Shown here piece by piece: positions 52,558 to 60,866 of a stretch of 64,000 nt of DNA (position 1 is the stretch's first letter; each line of letters opens with the position of its first letter). The stretch comes from Bradyrhizobium iriomotense (GTDB lineage: Bacteria; Pseudomonadota; Alphaproteobacteria; Rhizobiales; Xanthobacteraceae). The stretch covers positions 310,001 through 374,000 of the forward strand of contig NZ_BSOW01000002.1 of assembly GCF_030160715.1 (NCBI RefSeq), written 5' to 3'. The notes under the pieces were generated by a model. That model searched no databases, was not told where the DNA came from, and was given only the letters and a program-made list of their open reading frames with translations. The position numbers and the translations under genes were made by a program.

Positions 52558-54428
52558 GCACTCCAGATATCATTCTTCATCGCGGTCTTTTCACCACATT
52601 GGATCGCTCTAACCCGGCCGCGAGCGCCGTCGCCATCAAGGACGGTGTGTTCATGGCTGTAGCTCACGACAGGGAGGTGATGAAGCTGGCCGGTCCTTCG
52701 ACCAGTATCATCGACCTGAAAGGAAGGCGGGTGTTGCCGGGGTTGATCGATAACCATCTCCACATCATTCGCGGCGGCCTCAACTTCAACATGGAGCTAC
52801 GCTGGGACGGTGTGCGGTCGCTGGCCGATGCCATGGCGATGCTGCGAAAGCAGGCCGCAATCACCCCGCCACCACAATGGGTACGGGTTGTTGGCGGCTT
52901 CACCGAGCATCAATTCGCCGAAAGGCGGCTGCCGACCATCGACGAACTCAACGCGGCTGCGCCGGACACGCCGGTCTTCATCCTGCATCTCTATGACCGT
53001 GCCCTTCTCAACGCCGCCGCGATGCGCGCGGTCGGTTATGGAAAGAACACGCCCGAGCCGCCTGGCGGTGAGATCGTGCGCGACGCAAAGGGCAATCCGA
53101 CCGGCCTCCTGCTCGCCAAGCCGAACGCCAACATCCTCTATGCGACGCTGGCGAGGGGTCCGAAGCTGCCATTCGACTATCAGGTGAGCTCGACCAGGCA
53201 TTTCATGCGAGAACTGAACCGGTTCGGCGTCACGGGTGCGATCGATGCCGGCGGCGGCTTTCAGAACTATCCGGAGGACTATGCCGTCATCCAGAAGCTG
53301 TCCGACGAAGGGCATCTGACGATTCGCCTTGCCTACAATCTGTTCACGCAAAAGCCGAAGGGCGAGAAGCAGGATTTCCTGAACTGGACCAGCACGTCAA
53401 AATACAAGCAGGGTACCGATTACTTCCGCCACAATGGCGCCGGCGAGATGCTGGTGTTCTCGGCCGCCGACTTCGAGGATTTCCGCGTGACGCGGCCGGA
53501 CATGCCGCCGGAAATGGAAGGCGAGCTGGAAGAGGTCGTGCGTGTCCTCGTGCAGAACAAATGGCCGTGGCGGCTGCACGCTACCTATGACGAGACGATT
53601 TCGCGCGCGCTCGATGTGTTCGAGAAGGTCGATCAGGACATGCCGCTCGATGGCCTGCACTGGTTCTTCGATCACGCCGAGACGATTTCCGACCAATCGA
53701 TCGACCGTATCGCCGCGCTCGGTGGCGGCATCGCCGTACAGCATCGCATGGCCTATCAGGGCGAATATTTCGTCGAGCGCTACGGCATCGGCGCTGCGGA
53801 AGCGACACCGCCGGTGAAGAAGATGCTCGACAAGGGCGTCAAGGTGTCCGCCGGCACCGATGCCACCCGCGTAGCCTCCTATAATCCCTGGGTGTCGCTG
53901 TCCTGGCTGGTCACCGGCCGCACCGTTGCCGGACTACGTATCACGCCTCAGCGCAATTGCCTCGATCGCGAGACGGCGCTGCGGATGTGGACGGAGAACG
54001 TCACCTGGTTCTCCAACGAGGAAGGCAAGAAGGGCCACATCGAGGTGGGACAGTTCGCCGACCTGATGGTGCCGGACCGTGACTACTTCTCCTGTTCGGA
54101 GGCCGAGATTGCGGACACGACCAGTGATCTCACGATCGTCGGCGGCAAGATCGTCTACGGCGCCGGCGATTTCGCATCCTTCGACAAGGCCACGCCGCCA
54201 CCGGCCATGCCGGATTGGTCGCCGGCGCGGACCTTTGGCGGCTATGGCGCCTGGGCCGAGAAAGGGCCGGCACGCGCCGCATGCATCCAGGCCGCGCAAT
54301 TCTGCGGCTGCTCCAACAGTTGCGGCGTCCACGGCCACGATCATGCACGGGCGTGGTCGAGCAGGATCCCGACGTCCGACCTCAAGAGCTTCTGGGGCGC
54401 GCTCGGCTGCGCCTGCTGGGCGGTGTGA
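52554..54428 (+). CDS. YtcJ-type amidohydrolase with Cys/His-rich tail
   Basis: A 624-aa metal-dependent amidohydrolase (Amidohydro_3 group). The metal site begins with LPGLIDNHLHIIRGG; WRLHATYDETIS, WFFDHAETIS and SAGTDATRVASYNP supply further ligands. It lies in the expected size range apart from the last 60 residues, which contain CIQAAQFCGCSNSCGVHGHD and end GALGCACWAV, with about seven Cys; this may be an extra metal site or attachment region. It is coupled to XapX by an ATGA overlap. The substrate is unknown. Confidence 0.87.
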   Translation: MSTPDIILHRGLFTTLDRSNPAASAVAIKDGVFMAVAHDREVMKLAGPSTSIIDLKGRRVLPGLIDNHLHIIRGGLNFNMELRWDGVRSLADAMAMLRKQAAITPPPQWVRVVGGFTEHQFAERRLPTIDELNAAAPDTPVFILHLYDRALLNAAAMRAVGYGKNTPEPPGGEIVRDAKGNPTGLLLAKPNANILYATLARGPKLPFDYQVSSTRHFMRELNRFGVTGAIDAGGGFQNYPEDYAVIQKLSDEGHLTIRLAYNLFTQKPKGEKQDFLNWTSTSKYKQGTDYFRHNGAGEMLVFSAADFEDFRVTRPDMPPEMEGELEEVVRVLVQNKWPWRLHATYDETISRALDVFEKVDQDMPLDGLHWFFDHAETISDQSIDRIAALGGGIAVQHRMAYQGEYFVERYGIGAAEATPPVKKMLDKGVKVSAGTDATRVASYNPWVSLSWLVTGRTVAGLRITPQRNCLDRETALRMWTENVTWFSNEEGKKGHIEVGQFADLMVPDRDYFSCSEAEIADTTSDLTIVGGKIVYGAGDFASFDKATPPPAMPDWSPARTFGGYGAWAEKGPARAACIQAAQFCGCSNSCGVHGHDHARAWSSRIPTSDLKSFWGALGCACWAV

Positions 54429-54429
54429 G

Positions 54430-54849
54430 ATGGCCGCGCGAGCTGACACGCCTCATTGGGTGGGAGCGATCCTCTTCTGGCCGTCGCTATGGCCTCTGGC
54501 GCGGCTTGCGTTGGTCTCCGCCTATCTGATCGGAGGCTTCAGCAAGCTCTTCGACTTCGCTGGCGCGATCGCCGAGCAGGAGCATTTCGGACTGCACCCC
54601 GGCTGGCTCTGGGCGAGCGTGGTCATCGTCGTGGAGATCGTCGGTTCGGCGCTGGTCTTGGCCGGCCGCTGGGTCTGGCTCGGCGCAGGCGGACTCGGTG
54701 TTCTGACCGCGGTCGCAATGCTGACGGCCAACAATTTTTGGGCCATGACCGGCCATGACCGCTTCATGGCCCTCAATGGCTTCTTCGAACATCTCGGCCT
54801 GATCGCGGGACTCGTCCTCGTGTCGCAGGCTACCAGCAAACCCGCCTGA
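54430..54849 (+). CDS. DoxX-family membrane protein
   Basis: A 139-aa inner-membrane protein with four hydrophobic segments (about 22-42, 58-80, 85-103 and 118-135). The first conserved block LVSAYLIGGFSKLFDFAGAI and the later NNFWAMTGHDRFMALNGFFE match DoxX/SURF4-type proteins, which are linked to redox functions or thiosulfate:quinone oxidation in some species. It starts 1 bp after the amidohydrolase stop. The longer upstream frame is antisense-like and rejected. Confidence 0.85.
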   Translation: MAARADTPHWVGAILFWPSLWPLARLALVSAYLIGGFSKLFDFAGAIAEQEHFGLHPGWLWASVVIVVEIVGSALVLAGRWVWLGAGGLGVLTAVAMLTANNFWAMTGHDRFMALNGFFEHLGLIAGLVLVSQATSKPA

Positions 54850-54866
54850 CGATCAGGGAGATCGAC

Positions 54867-55766
54867 ATGACCGCACGCCGACATCTCGCAAGCCTGCTGC
54901 TCGCCGCCAGCCTCGTCATGCCGCTTGCCACGCAGGCGCGCGACGCCGGCGCCAACACCGTCTATGGCGTCGGCGCGCAATACGACACCACGCATGTCTA
55001 TGTCGCCCCGGACGATGTCGACAGGTTCGTGACAAGCTTCCTCGCCACCTTCGGCGGCAAGAGTACCAAACAGGTGGTGGCGACCGTGACGCCTACGCCG
55101 AGCAGCACCACCTCGCAGTTGCTGCAGACGCCGGTAGGTACCGTCTCGCTGTTCGGCTTCAAGACGCCGATCCCCTATCCCTTTGGTGCGGAGCGCACCG
55201 GCTATCTCGTGACCGATATCGACGCCGCGGTGAAGGCGGCGCAGGCTGCCGGTGCCGATGTGCTGGTGGCGACCTTCCCCGATCCGATCGGTCGCGACGT
55301 CTTGATCCAGTGGCCAGGCGGGATCAACATGCAGCTCTATTGGCACACGACCAAGCCCAACTACGCGGCGTTTGAGACCGTCCCGGAGAACCGGGTCTAT
55401 GTATCGCCCGAGCGCGCCGATGTTTTCACCAGAAGCTTCCTGCGGTTCTCGCATGGTAAGGTCGTCTCCGATGATGCGCGGGCGCCGGGAATCGAGATCG
55501 GCCGGGTGGAAGACTCATTCCGCCGGATTCGCATCGAATCAATCTTCGGCAAGATGACGGTCTTTGTCACGGACGGTCACCTAGCATACCCCTATGGGCG
55601 CGAACTGACGGGCTATGAGGTCAAGGACCTCAACGACACCATCGCCAAGGCCAGGGCCTCAGGCGCCACCGTGCTGGTCGAGCCCTTTGCCGCGGACCAT
55701 CGGCAATCGGCTATGGTGCAGTTTCCGGGGGGATACATCGCCGAAATCCACGCGGCCGCGAAATAG
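54867..55766 (+). CDS. Exported VOC/glyoxalase-like protein
   Basis: A 299-aa protein with a signal peptide (MTARRHLASLLLAASLVMPL, cleavage after ATQA). Two VOC-type repeats follow: about 40-150 (TTHVYVAPDDVDRFVTSFLA ... GGINMQLYWH) and about 160-295 (NRVYVSPERADVFTRSFLRF ... GGYIAEIHA). Periplasmic location is expected. Family members bind a metal and act on vicinal oxygen substrates; the activity here is unknown. It ends the five-gene run and precedes the porin. Confidence 0.82.
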   Translation: MTARRHLASLLLAASLVMPLATQARDAGANTVYGVGAQYDTTHVYVAPDDVDRFVTSFLATFGGKSTKQVVATVTPTPSSTTSQLLQTPVGTVSLFGFKTPIPYPFGAERTGYLVTDIDAAVKAAQAAGADVLVATFPDPIGRDVLIQWPGGINMQLYWHTTKPNYAAFETVPENRVYVSPERADVFTRSFLRFSHGKVVSDDARAPGIEIGRVEDSFRRIRIESIFGKMTVFVTDGHLAYPYGRELTGYEVKDLNDTIAKARASGATVLVEPFAADHRQSAMVQFPGGYIAEIHAAAK

Positions 55767-55832
55767 TTGCATCCTTGCTACTGCGTCGCGCGGCGGGAAC
55801 CTCTAGGCTCGATAAGAGCATGGTCAGGTCCG

Positions 55833-57257
55833 ATGCCAATCACGAGTTCACCAGGACAATTCCTCGCAGCGCTTCTGCCGGCGCTCGCGGGGCTTTGTTT
55901 GTCAGTTTCGCCCATGTTAGCGGGCGATCCATCGTCTGTGCCGCAACGACCCGCCATCATGTTCAACAGATGGCAAGAGGATTGGTCGGTGCTCGCGGAT
56001 CCGCGGGTTCCGCGTCAGCCATTCGACCAATTCAAGTACATACCGTTGTCCGACACCGATCGCGACACCTATCTCTCGTTCGGCGCAGGCACACGCGAGC
56101 GGTTCGAGTCCAACAACGCTGCTGGCTTCGGTACCGGCTCGAACGGTAGCCAGAATTATGTCATCAGCCGAAACGAATTCCACGCAGATCTCCGCATAGC
56201 CAATCAGATACAGGCGTTCGTGCAATTTCAGGCCGACTACGCGCCGTGGAAGACCATGTTAACGCCGGTAGATCGAGACAAACTCGATCTAGAGCAGGCC
56301 TTCGTCGTATTGACCGAGCCTATAGGGGGCGGAACGCTTAAGCTGAGGGCCGGCCGCCAACAATTCGCCTTCGACCTGCAACGATTCGTGTCCGTCCGCG
56401 ACGGTCCCAACGTTCGACAATCCTATGACGCCGGCTGGGCGGATTATGAGAATGGGCCGTGGCGGTTCATCACTTTTTACAGCCTTCCGGTTCAGGTTCG
56501 GGACGTAACCATTTTCGATGATTACAGCAGCGTCACCAAGCAGACCTTCGGGATGGCACGGACGGAGTATAAATTTTCCGAGTCCCTGTTCATCGCCGGC
56601 TACTATGCCAATTTCACGCAGGCGAATGCGCAGTTTGCGAACGCGTCGGGCGACGAGCGGCGAGATATCTTCGATGTCCATCTGAATGGCAAAGCTAATC
56701 ATTTCGATTTTGACTTCGAAGTGATGAACCAGTCAGGACGCATCGGCATCGAGCCGATCGAGGCCTGGGCTGTCGGGGCACTCGCCGGCTACACCTTCGC
56801 CGACGTGAACTGGAGCCCAAGGATGGGTATCCAGTTCGACGCGGCGTCCGGCGACGGCAATACCAAACAGAACTTCGGAACATTCAATCCGCTTTTTCCC
56901 AACGGCTATTACTTCACGCTTGCGAGCTACACTGGATACGCCAACCTCATCCACATCAAGCCATCCCTGATACTGACCCCGACTTCGTCGCTGAAGATCA
57001 TGATCGCCGCAGCGGCTCAATGGCGTCAAACTACGGCCGACGCCGTCTACACCCAGCCCGATATAGCCGTGCCGAAAACCGCCGGCCGGCCCGGCGCATA
57101 TACCGGTAGCTACGGTCAGGTTCGGCTCGACTGGACCATCGACCGGGCGACTTCGTTCGCCGTCGAGGCCGTCCATTTCAAGATCGGCGATGCATTGCGC
57201 AATGCTGGAGGTCACGATTCGAACTATCTCGGTGTCGAGATCAAGCGCGGATGGTAG
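55833..57257 (+). CDS. Alginate-export-type outer-membrane porin
   Basis: A 474-aa beta-barrel protein. The signal peptide runs from MPITSSPGQFLAALLPALAG to about residue 30. The body contains alternating beta-strands and ends with an aromatic residue (EIKRGW), as outer-membrane barrels do. Segments such as YLSFGAGTRERFESNNAAGF and LRAGRQQFAFDLQRFVSVRD are characteristic of the alginate_export group, which also includes porins for small organic substrates. The start at 55833 places the signal peptide at the N-terminus. It may admit the substrate of the neighbouring enzymes. Confidence 0.85.
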   Translation: MPITSSPGQFLAALLPALAGLCLSVSPMLAGDPSSVPQRPAIMFNRWQEDWSVLADPRVPRQPFDQFKYIPLSDTDRDTYLSFGAGTRERFESNNAAGFGTGSNGSQNYVISRNEFHADLRIANQIQAFVQFQADYAPWKTMLTPVDRDKLDLEQAFVVLTEPIGGGTLKLRAGRQQFAFDLQRFVSVRDGPNVRQSYDAGWADYENGPWRFITFYSLPVQVRDVTIFDDYSSVTKQTFGMARTEYKFSESLFIAGYYANFTQANAQFANASGDERRDIFDVHLNGKANHFDFDFEVMNQSGRIGIEPIEAWAVGALAGYTFADVNWSPRMGIQFDAASGDGNTKQNFGTFNPLFPNGYYFTLASYTGYANLIHIKPSLILTPTSSLKIMIAAAAQWRQTTADAVYTQPDIAVPKTAGRPGAYTGSYGQVRLDWTIDRATSFAVEAVHFKIGDALRNAGGHDSNYLGVEIKRGW

Positions 57258-57550
57258 ACACGGTCCATTGTCCAACGGCTACTTTTTGGCGAGGTTTGAG
57301 GACCTTCGGCACTGAACGTTTGTAGAAGCGTTCGCTGTCGCTGCGGACCCATACCCCGCAGTTCTGAAGGAAGCCATGGAATTGAGCGCTCCCAGCCCGG
57401 GCGAGCGGAAACATTGCATGATCTTGTGGCGCATGCGTTAGCAGCAATCGTAGCAATCGCTCGACAGGTATGGCAATCGCTCTGGCGCAGCCGCCACTCC
57501 GATCCGCTAGGTCATCACGGTGCCCATATCCAACCGGGCGGAGAAAGAGG
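57258..57550. other. Gap carrying regulatory module copy 2
   Basis: A 293-bp gap. Its first part has no recognised feature. The repeat module occupies 57451-57547 and is listed separately. Confidence 0.5.
57451..57547 (+). promoter_or_regulatory. Regulatory module copy 2 (AraC-type half-sites)
   Basis: Second copy of the 97-bp module. Half-sites GCAATCGC are at 57453-57460 and 57473-57480, again 20 bp apart; an additional GCAATCG lies at 57444-57450. The end CCAACCGGGCGGAGAAAG supplies the ribosome-binding site for the small ORF at 57551. It therefore acts as promoter plus leader of the small ORF and the NmrA-like gene. Confidence 0.65.
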
Positions 57551-57772
57551 ATGATCGGGAAAAACATCGTCAGATCCCGAGCGATCGCGTCGGATTTTTC
57601 GCGCTGGTCCGCAATGTCTGGTTTTGCCCGCGAGACGGCTGAGACCGCCTTCGACTTCGCAGGCATCCTTTACAACCTGGTTATGGACGTACGCGATTGC
57701 TACCGGCCCGAGTTGCACTACATGCGTGGGCCCGGTCCGAAGTGGCGCGCGAAACATCAACAGTGCAACTAA
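57551..57772 (+). CDS. Small protein behind regulatory module copy 2
   Basis: A 73-aa protein starting MIGKNIVRSRAIASDFSRWS. Its first 20 residues resemble those of the small protein at 59748 (MIWESIDRSRAIAPRFSLWE), while the rest differs. It is led by the GGAG of the repeat module. No domain is recognised. It is followed after 20 bp by the NmrA-like gene. The recurrence of module plus start suggests the unit was copied to drive different genes. Confidence 0.55.
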   Translation: MIGKNIVRSRAIASDFSRWSAMSGFARETAETAFDFAGILYNLVMDVRDCYRPELHYMRGPGPKWRAKHQQCN

Positions 57773-57792
57773 CGACAACGGAGGATCAAAGC

Positions 57793-58545
57793 ATGAAGAT
57801 CGTCGTGATCGGTGGCACCGGCCTGATCGGCTCGAAGACCGTCGCCATTCTGCGCCAACGCGGCCACGAGGTCGTGCCCGCATCGCCCCAAAGCGGGATC
57901 AACACCATCACCGGCGAAGGGCTCAAGGAGGCCATGGTCGATACTCAGGTGGTGATCGACCTTTCCAATTCGCCATCATTTGAAGACAAACGGGTGCTGG
58001 AATTCTTCGAGACCTCCGGCCGCAACCTTTTAGCCGCGGAGGCCTCGGCAAACGTCCGGCACCATGTCGCGTTATCAATTGTCGCAATCGATCGGACGGA
58101 TAATGGCTATTTCCGTGCCAAGGTTGCCCAAGAGAAACTGATCAAGGCCGCCGGCATCCCATACACCATCGTTCGCTCGACCCAGTTCATGGAGTTCCTC
58201 CGTGCAATCGCCGATTCAAGCGCGGCTGGAAACGGAGTGAGGATCTCGTCCGGCCTGTTCCAGCCCATTGCTGCGGATGACGTTGCTGCCAACGTTGCTG
58301 ATGTGGCGCTCGCGCCGCCGCGCAACGGTATTGTCGAGATCGCCGGCCCAGAACGAGCGCCGTTCAACGAAATTGTCGCCCGCTATCTGAAGGCAGTCGG
58401 CGACCCGCGTGAGGTCGTGCGCGACCCGGAAGCCCGATACTTCGGTAGCCGGGTCGAGGAGCACTCGCTCGTGCCATTGGGCGAGGCGCGCCTCGGCCGC
58501 ATTGGTCTCGACGAGTGGCTCCGCCGCTCGCAGGCAGCAGCCTGA
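57793..58545 (+). CDS. NmrA-like NAD(P)-binding protein
   Basis: A 250-aa atypical SDR. The nucleotide-binding motif VIGGTGLIGSKTVAILRQRG is at the N-terminus; TIVRSTQFMEF and HHVALSIVAIDR are family features. The active-site Tyr of classical SDRs is not apparent, so the protein may sense or bind NAD(P) or act as a quinone reductase-like enzyme. An ATG at 57793 follows a GGAGGATC site. Expression is expected from regulatory module copy 2. Confidence 0.87.
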   Translation: MKIVVIGGTGLIGSKTVAILRQRGHEVVPASPQSGINTITGEGLKEAMVDTQVVIDLSNSPSFEDKRVLEFFETSGRNLLAAEASANVRHHVALSIVAIDRTDNGYFRAKVAQEKLIKAAGIPYTIVRSTQFMEFLRAIADSSAAGNGVRISSGLFQPIAADDVAANVADVALAPPRNGIVEIAGPERAPFNEIVARYLKAVGDPREVVRDPEARYFGSRVEEHSLVPLGEARLGRIGLDEWLRRSQAAA

Positions 58546-58611
58546 TTCCGCATCGAAGGTACGCCCAGTCCGATACGAACGAGCCCCGGGCAACAAACGA
58601 AAGAGGCGATC

Positions 58612-59001
58612 ATGACGATCAAACTCGTTGCATTGGCTGTTCTGTGCCTCATGACCGGCACAGCCGCAGCTCAGCAGCCTAAGATCACGTCACTCATGTC
58701 TGAGGATCTTCCAGAGAGTCCCGGCAGGGAAGCTCTGATGATCACAGTCGAGCATGCTCCAGGCGAGTCGACCGCTATCCACCGACACAATGCACATGCG
58801 TTTGTCTACGTGCTGGAGGGCTCCGTCGTGATGCAGTTGAAGGGTGGGCAACAGGTGACACTGTCACCTGGGCAGACCTTCTATGAAGGCCCCAGTGATG
58901 TCCATGTCGTCGACCGGAACGCAAGCGACACCAAGCCGGCAAAATTCCTGGTGCTCTTGATCAAAGACAAGGACGCACCAGCGCTCGTGCCCGCACAGTG
59001 A
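58612..59001 (+). CDS. Exported cupin-domain protein
   Basis: A 129-aa protein with a signal peptide (MTIKLVALAVLCLMTGTAAA, cleavage near AQQ) and a single cupin barrel. Metal-binding residues are in STAIHRHNAHAFVYVLEGS (HxH and a Glu), with the second motif GQTFYEGPSDVHVV. Periplasmic location. The function is not known; small periplasmic cupins often bind metal ions or sugars. It lies 66 bp after the NmrA-like gene and probably shares its transcript. Confidence 0.85.
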   Translation: MTIKLVALAVLCLMTGTAAAQQPKITSLMSEDLPESPGREALMITVEHAPGESTAIHRHNAHAFVYVLEGSVVMQLKGGQQVTLSPGQTFYEGPSDVHVVDRNASDTKPAKFLVLLIKDKDAPALVPAQ

Positions 59002-59289
59002 CTGTTGCTCCCGACTGCTGAAACGGCATTGCCGTCGCGTCCAAGCGGGGAGTCGGATGTACCGCGGGAAGGAACACGAAGTCGCGCGTGGTTAGCCGAT
59101 TAAAGCTATTGGCGTGCCGCGGCATGTCGCCGCGAGACTACCGATTGGCGATCCCTAAAGGGTTGCCTCAGCCAGCTTGCAGCTCCCGCCGGATTGCCCC
59201 TCGGCGCGAGATGCAAGAGACCCGAGGCCGAGCGCCTGTCCCCCGAGACGCTCTTGCGCCGCTTTAAGGAAACGCGACGCCGGGTCACT
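59002..59289. other. Gap after the cupin gene
   Basis: Nearly 290 bp without recognised gene; it precedes a strong hairpin at 59290 and the decayed SDR/AraC fragments. The open frames here on both strands have no motif. Confidence 0.45.
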
Positions 59290-59315
59290 GGGCCGGTGAC
59301 GTCAGTCACCGGCCC
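59290..59315. terminator. Perfect 11-bp hairpin
   Basis: GGGCCGGTGAC and its exact complement GTCACCGGCCC flank the loop GTCA. A short TTTGT follows. It probably ends transcription from the NmrA/cupin side, although the T-run is weak and the hairpin is nearly 290 bp after the cupin stop. Confidence 0.55.
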
Positions 59316-59373
59316 TTTGTCGATGGACTTAATGATCGCCTGCCAGCATCGAGCGACCTCCAAGCCTACTGCG

Positions 59374-59547
59374 GGCTTTTTTCGAACCGCTCCGCGAAAA
59401 GAAGTTCAGGTCGCGACATTAACTGTCTCCGCCTTTGTTTCCCTGGAATCGAAATAAGCGTCGGTGGCCGAACACTTCTGGCCTCTGTCCAGACAGCCGA
59501 GGGACTCCCGGATCGTCGAAGCGAACTGCTCCCCCGCGAGCGCATAA
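59374..59547 (+). pseudogene. Decayed 3' fragment of the SDR gene
   Basis: The frame reads FFEPLREKEVQVATLTVSAF and on to SIVEANCS-like sequence ending in TAA. It matches the last 55 residues of the SDR at 50437 (LFEPFRERGIHVATVTVFAF ... VEANYPVSA). The fragment contains an in-frame stop (TAA at 59455-59457) and a 3-base deletion just after it. Only the 3' end of the gene is present. Confidence 0.85.
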
Positions 59548-59640
59548 TGATCGATCGTCTCGATTTCGGCCGCGCTTGGCCATTCGGCGCAGATCGCTTT
59601 CGCTGCAGCGCTCAGAAAATGCCGGAGAGTAGAGGCGCAG
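59548..59640 (+). pseudogene. Decayed 3' fragment of an AraC gene
   Basis: The sequence CGTCTCGATTTCGGCCGCGC (about 59555) and CGCAGATCGCTTTCGCTGCA (about 59589) match the region of AraC gene 2 encoding SVVSVAAELGYSSQTAFAAA (about 50170-50225), with scattered substitutions, ending in the part that codes for RKLTGES. It directly follows the SDR fragment, in the order opposite to that of the complete genes. Confidence 0.65.
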
Positions 59641-59647
59641 ACTTCGG

Positions 59648-59745
59648 CAGCAATCACTCTACAGGTACGGCAATCGCTCTGGCGCAGCCGCGCTTCCGTT
59701 CTGATAGGTCATCACGGTGTCCACAGCCAACCGGATGGAGAAAAA
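59648..59745 (+). promoter_or_regulatory. Regulatory module copy 3 (AraC-type half-sites)
   Basis: Third copy of the 97-bp module. Half-sites are GCAATCAC (59650-59657) and GCAATCGC (59670-59677), 20 bp apart. The module ends CCAACCGGATGGAGAAAAAA just before the small ORF at 59748. It should drive the acetoacetate decarboxylase-patatin-HlyD-MFS operon. Confidence 0.65.
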
Positions 59746-59747
59746 AG

Positions 59748-59954
59748 ATGATCTGGGAGAGCATCGACAGATCCCGTGCGATCGCACCGCGTTTTTCGCT
59801 CTGGGAGCGCGACGTGGCGATGGTCGACGAGGTCGCCAAGAAGACCAAGCAGGAGGTCAACACCGTCTGGATCTATCCGCCGCGCCCCGAGCGTGCCGCA
59901 GCGCTGGCCTCGACTGATCCGGAGCGTGTCACTGATGTGACTGGCTCCTCCTAA
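59748..59954 (+). CDS. Small protein behind regulatory module copy 3
   Basis: A 68-aa protein starting MIWESIDRSRAIAPRFSLWE. The N-terminal 20 residues are related to the small protein at 57551; the remainder (VDEVAKKTKQEVNTVWIYPP and on) is different. The ribosome-binding GGAG belongs to the repeat module. No domain is recognised. It lies 79 bp before the acetoacetate decarboxylase-like gene and is probably the first gene of that operon. Confidence 0.6.
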   Translation: MIWESIDRSRAIAPRFSLWERDVAMVDEVAKKTKQEVNTVWIYPPRPERAAALASTDPERVTDVTGSS

Positions 59955-60033
59955 CCCTTCACGCGAAACGGGCCGCGCTTGCCTCGGCGAAGCGCGACCC
60001 GTGCACCTCTGACCACTCCGGAGAACAACCACG

Positions 60034-60834
60034 ATGAAAGACGAGACCGTGCGCGCGACAGCGTTCGCAATGCCAATAGCGAACCCGGCCTTTCCCGCCG
60101 GCCCCTATCGCTTCGTCAACCGCGAATACTTTATCATCCAGTATCGGACCGATCCTGATGCGCTGCGTCGCATCGTGCCGGAGCCGCTGGCGATCACCGA
60201 TCCCGTGGTGAACTACGAATTCATCCGCATGCCCGACTCGACCGGCTTCGGCGACTACACCGAAAGCGGTCAGGTCATCCCGGTATCATTTCAGGGCCAG
60301 GCCGGCAGTTTCGTCCACCAGATGTTCCTCAACGACCATCCACCGATCGCGGGCGGTCGCGAGTTGTGGGGCTTCCCCAAGAAGCTGGCGCAACCGAAGC
60401 TCGCCGTTGAGATCGACACGCTGGTCGGTACGTTGAACTACGGCTCGGTCCGCATCGCGACCGGCACTATGGGCTACAAGCACCGCCCCCTCGATGCTGT
60501 TGCCGAAGCAAAGAAACTCGCCGCTCCGAATTTCCTGCTCAAGATCATCCCGCATGTCGACGGCACGGCGCGCATTTGCGAGCTGGTGCGCTTCCATTGC
60601 GAGGACATCAACGTGAAGGGCGCCTGGACCGGGCCAGCTGCGCTCGACCTGTACTCGCACGCACTTGCCCCGATCGCTGAGCTGCCGGTCCTACAGGTAC
60701 TCTCGGCCAAGCACGTCGTTGCCGACCTGACGCTCGGGCTTGGCACCGTGGTGCATGACTATCTGTCCGCGGGCGTGACCGCGCGACGACGCGAGTCGCC
60801 TTCCGGAATCCTCATCGAAGCGAATGCGGGCTGA
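60034..60834 (+). CDS. Acetoacetate decarboxylase family protein
   Basis: A 266-aa protein of the ADC family, which converts acetoacetate to acetone and CO2 by a Schiff base on Lys. The candidate Lys is in [37 protein letters not shown] and [20 protein letters not shown] are family segments. The length agrees with ADC (about 245-265 aa). Family members of other activity exist, so the substrate is not certain. The gene is followed 32 bp later by the patatin gene, a pairing often seen with ketone-body and polyhydroxybutyrate metabolism. Confidence 0.9.
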   Translation: MKDETVRATAFAMPIANPAFPAGPYRFVNREYFIIQYRTDPDALRRIVPEPLAITDPVVNYEFIRMPDSTGFGDYTESGQVIPVSFQGQAGSFVHQMFLNDHPPIAGGRELWGFPKKLAQPKLAVEIDTLVGTLNYGSVRIATGTMGYKHRPLDAVAEAKKLAAPNFLLKIIPHVDGTARICELVRFHCEDINVKGAWTGPAALDLYSHALAPIAELPVLQVLSAKHVVADLTLGLGTVVHDYLSAGVTARRRESPSGILIEANAG

Positions 60835-60866
60835 TCGGATCAGCCACAATGCAGGGAGCTTTGGCC

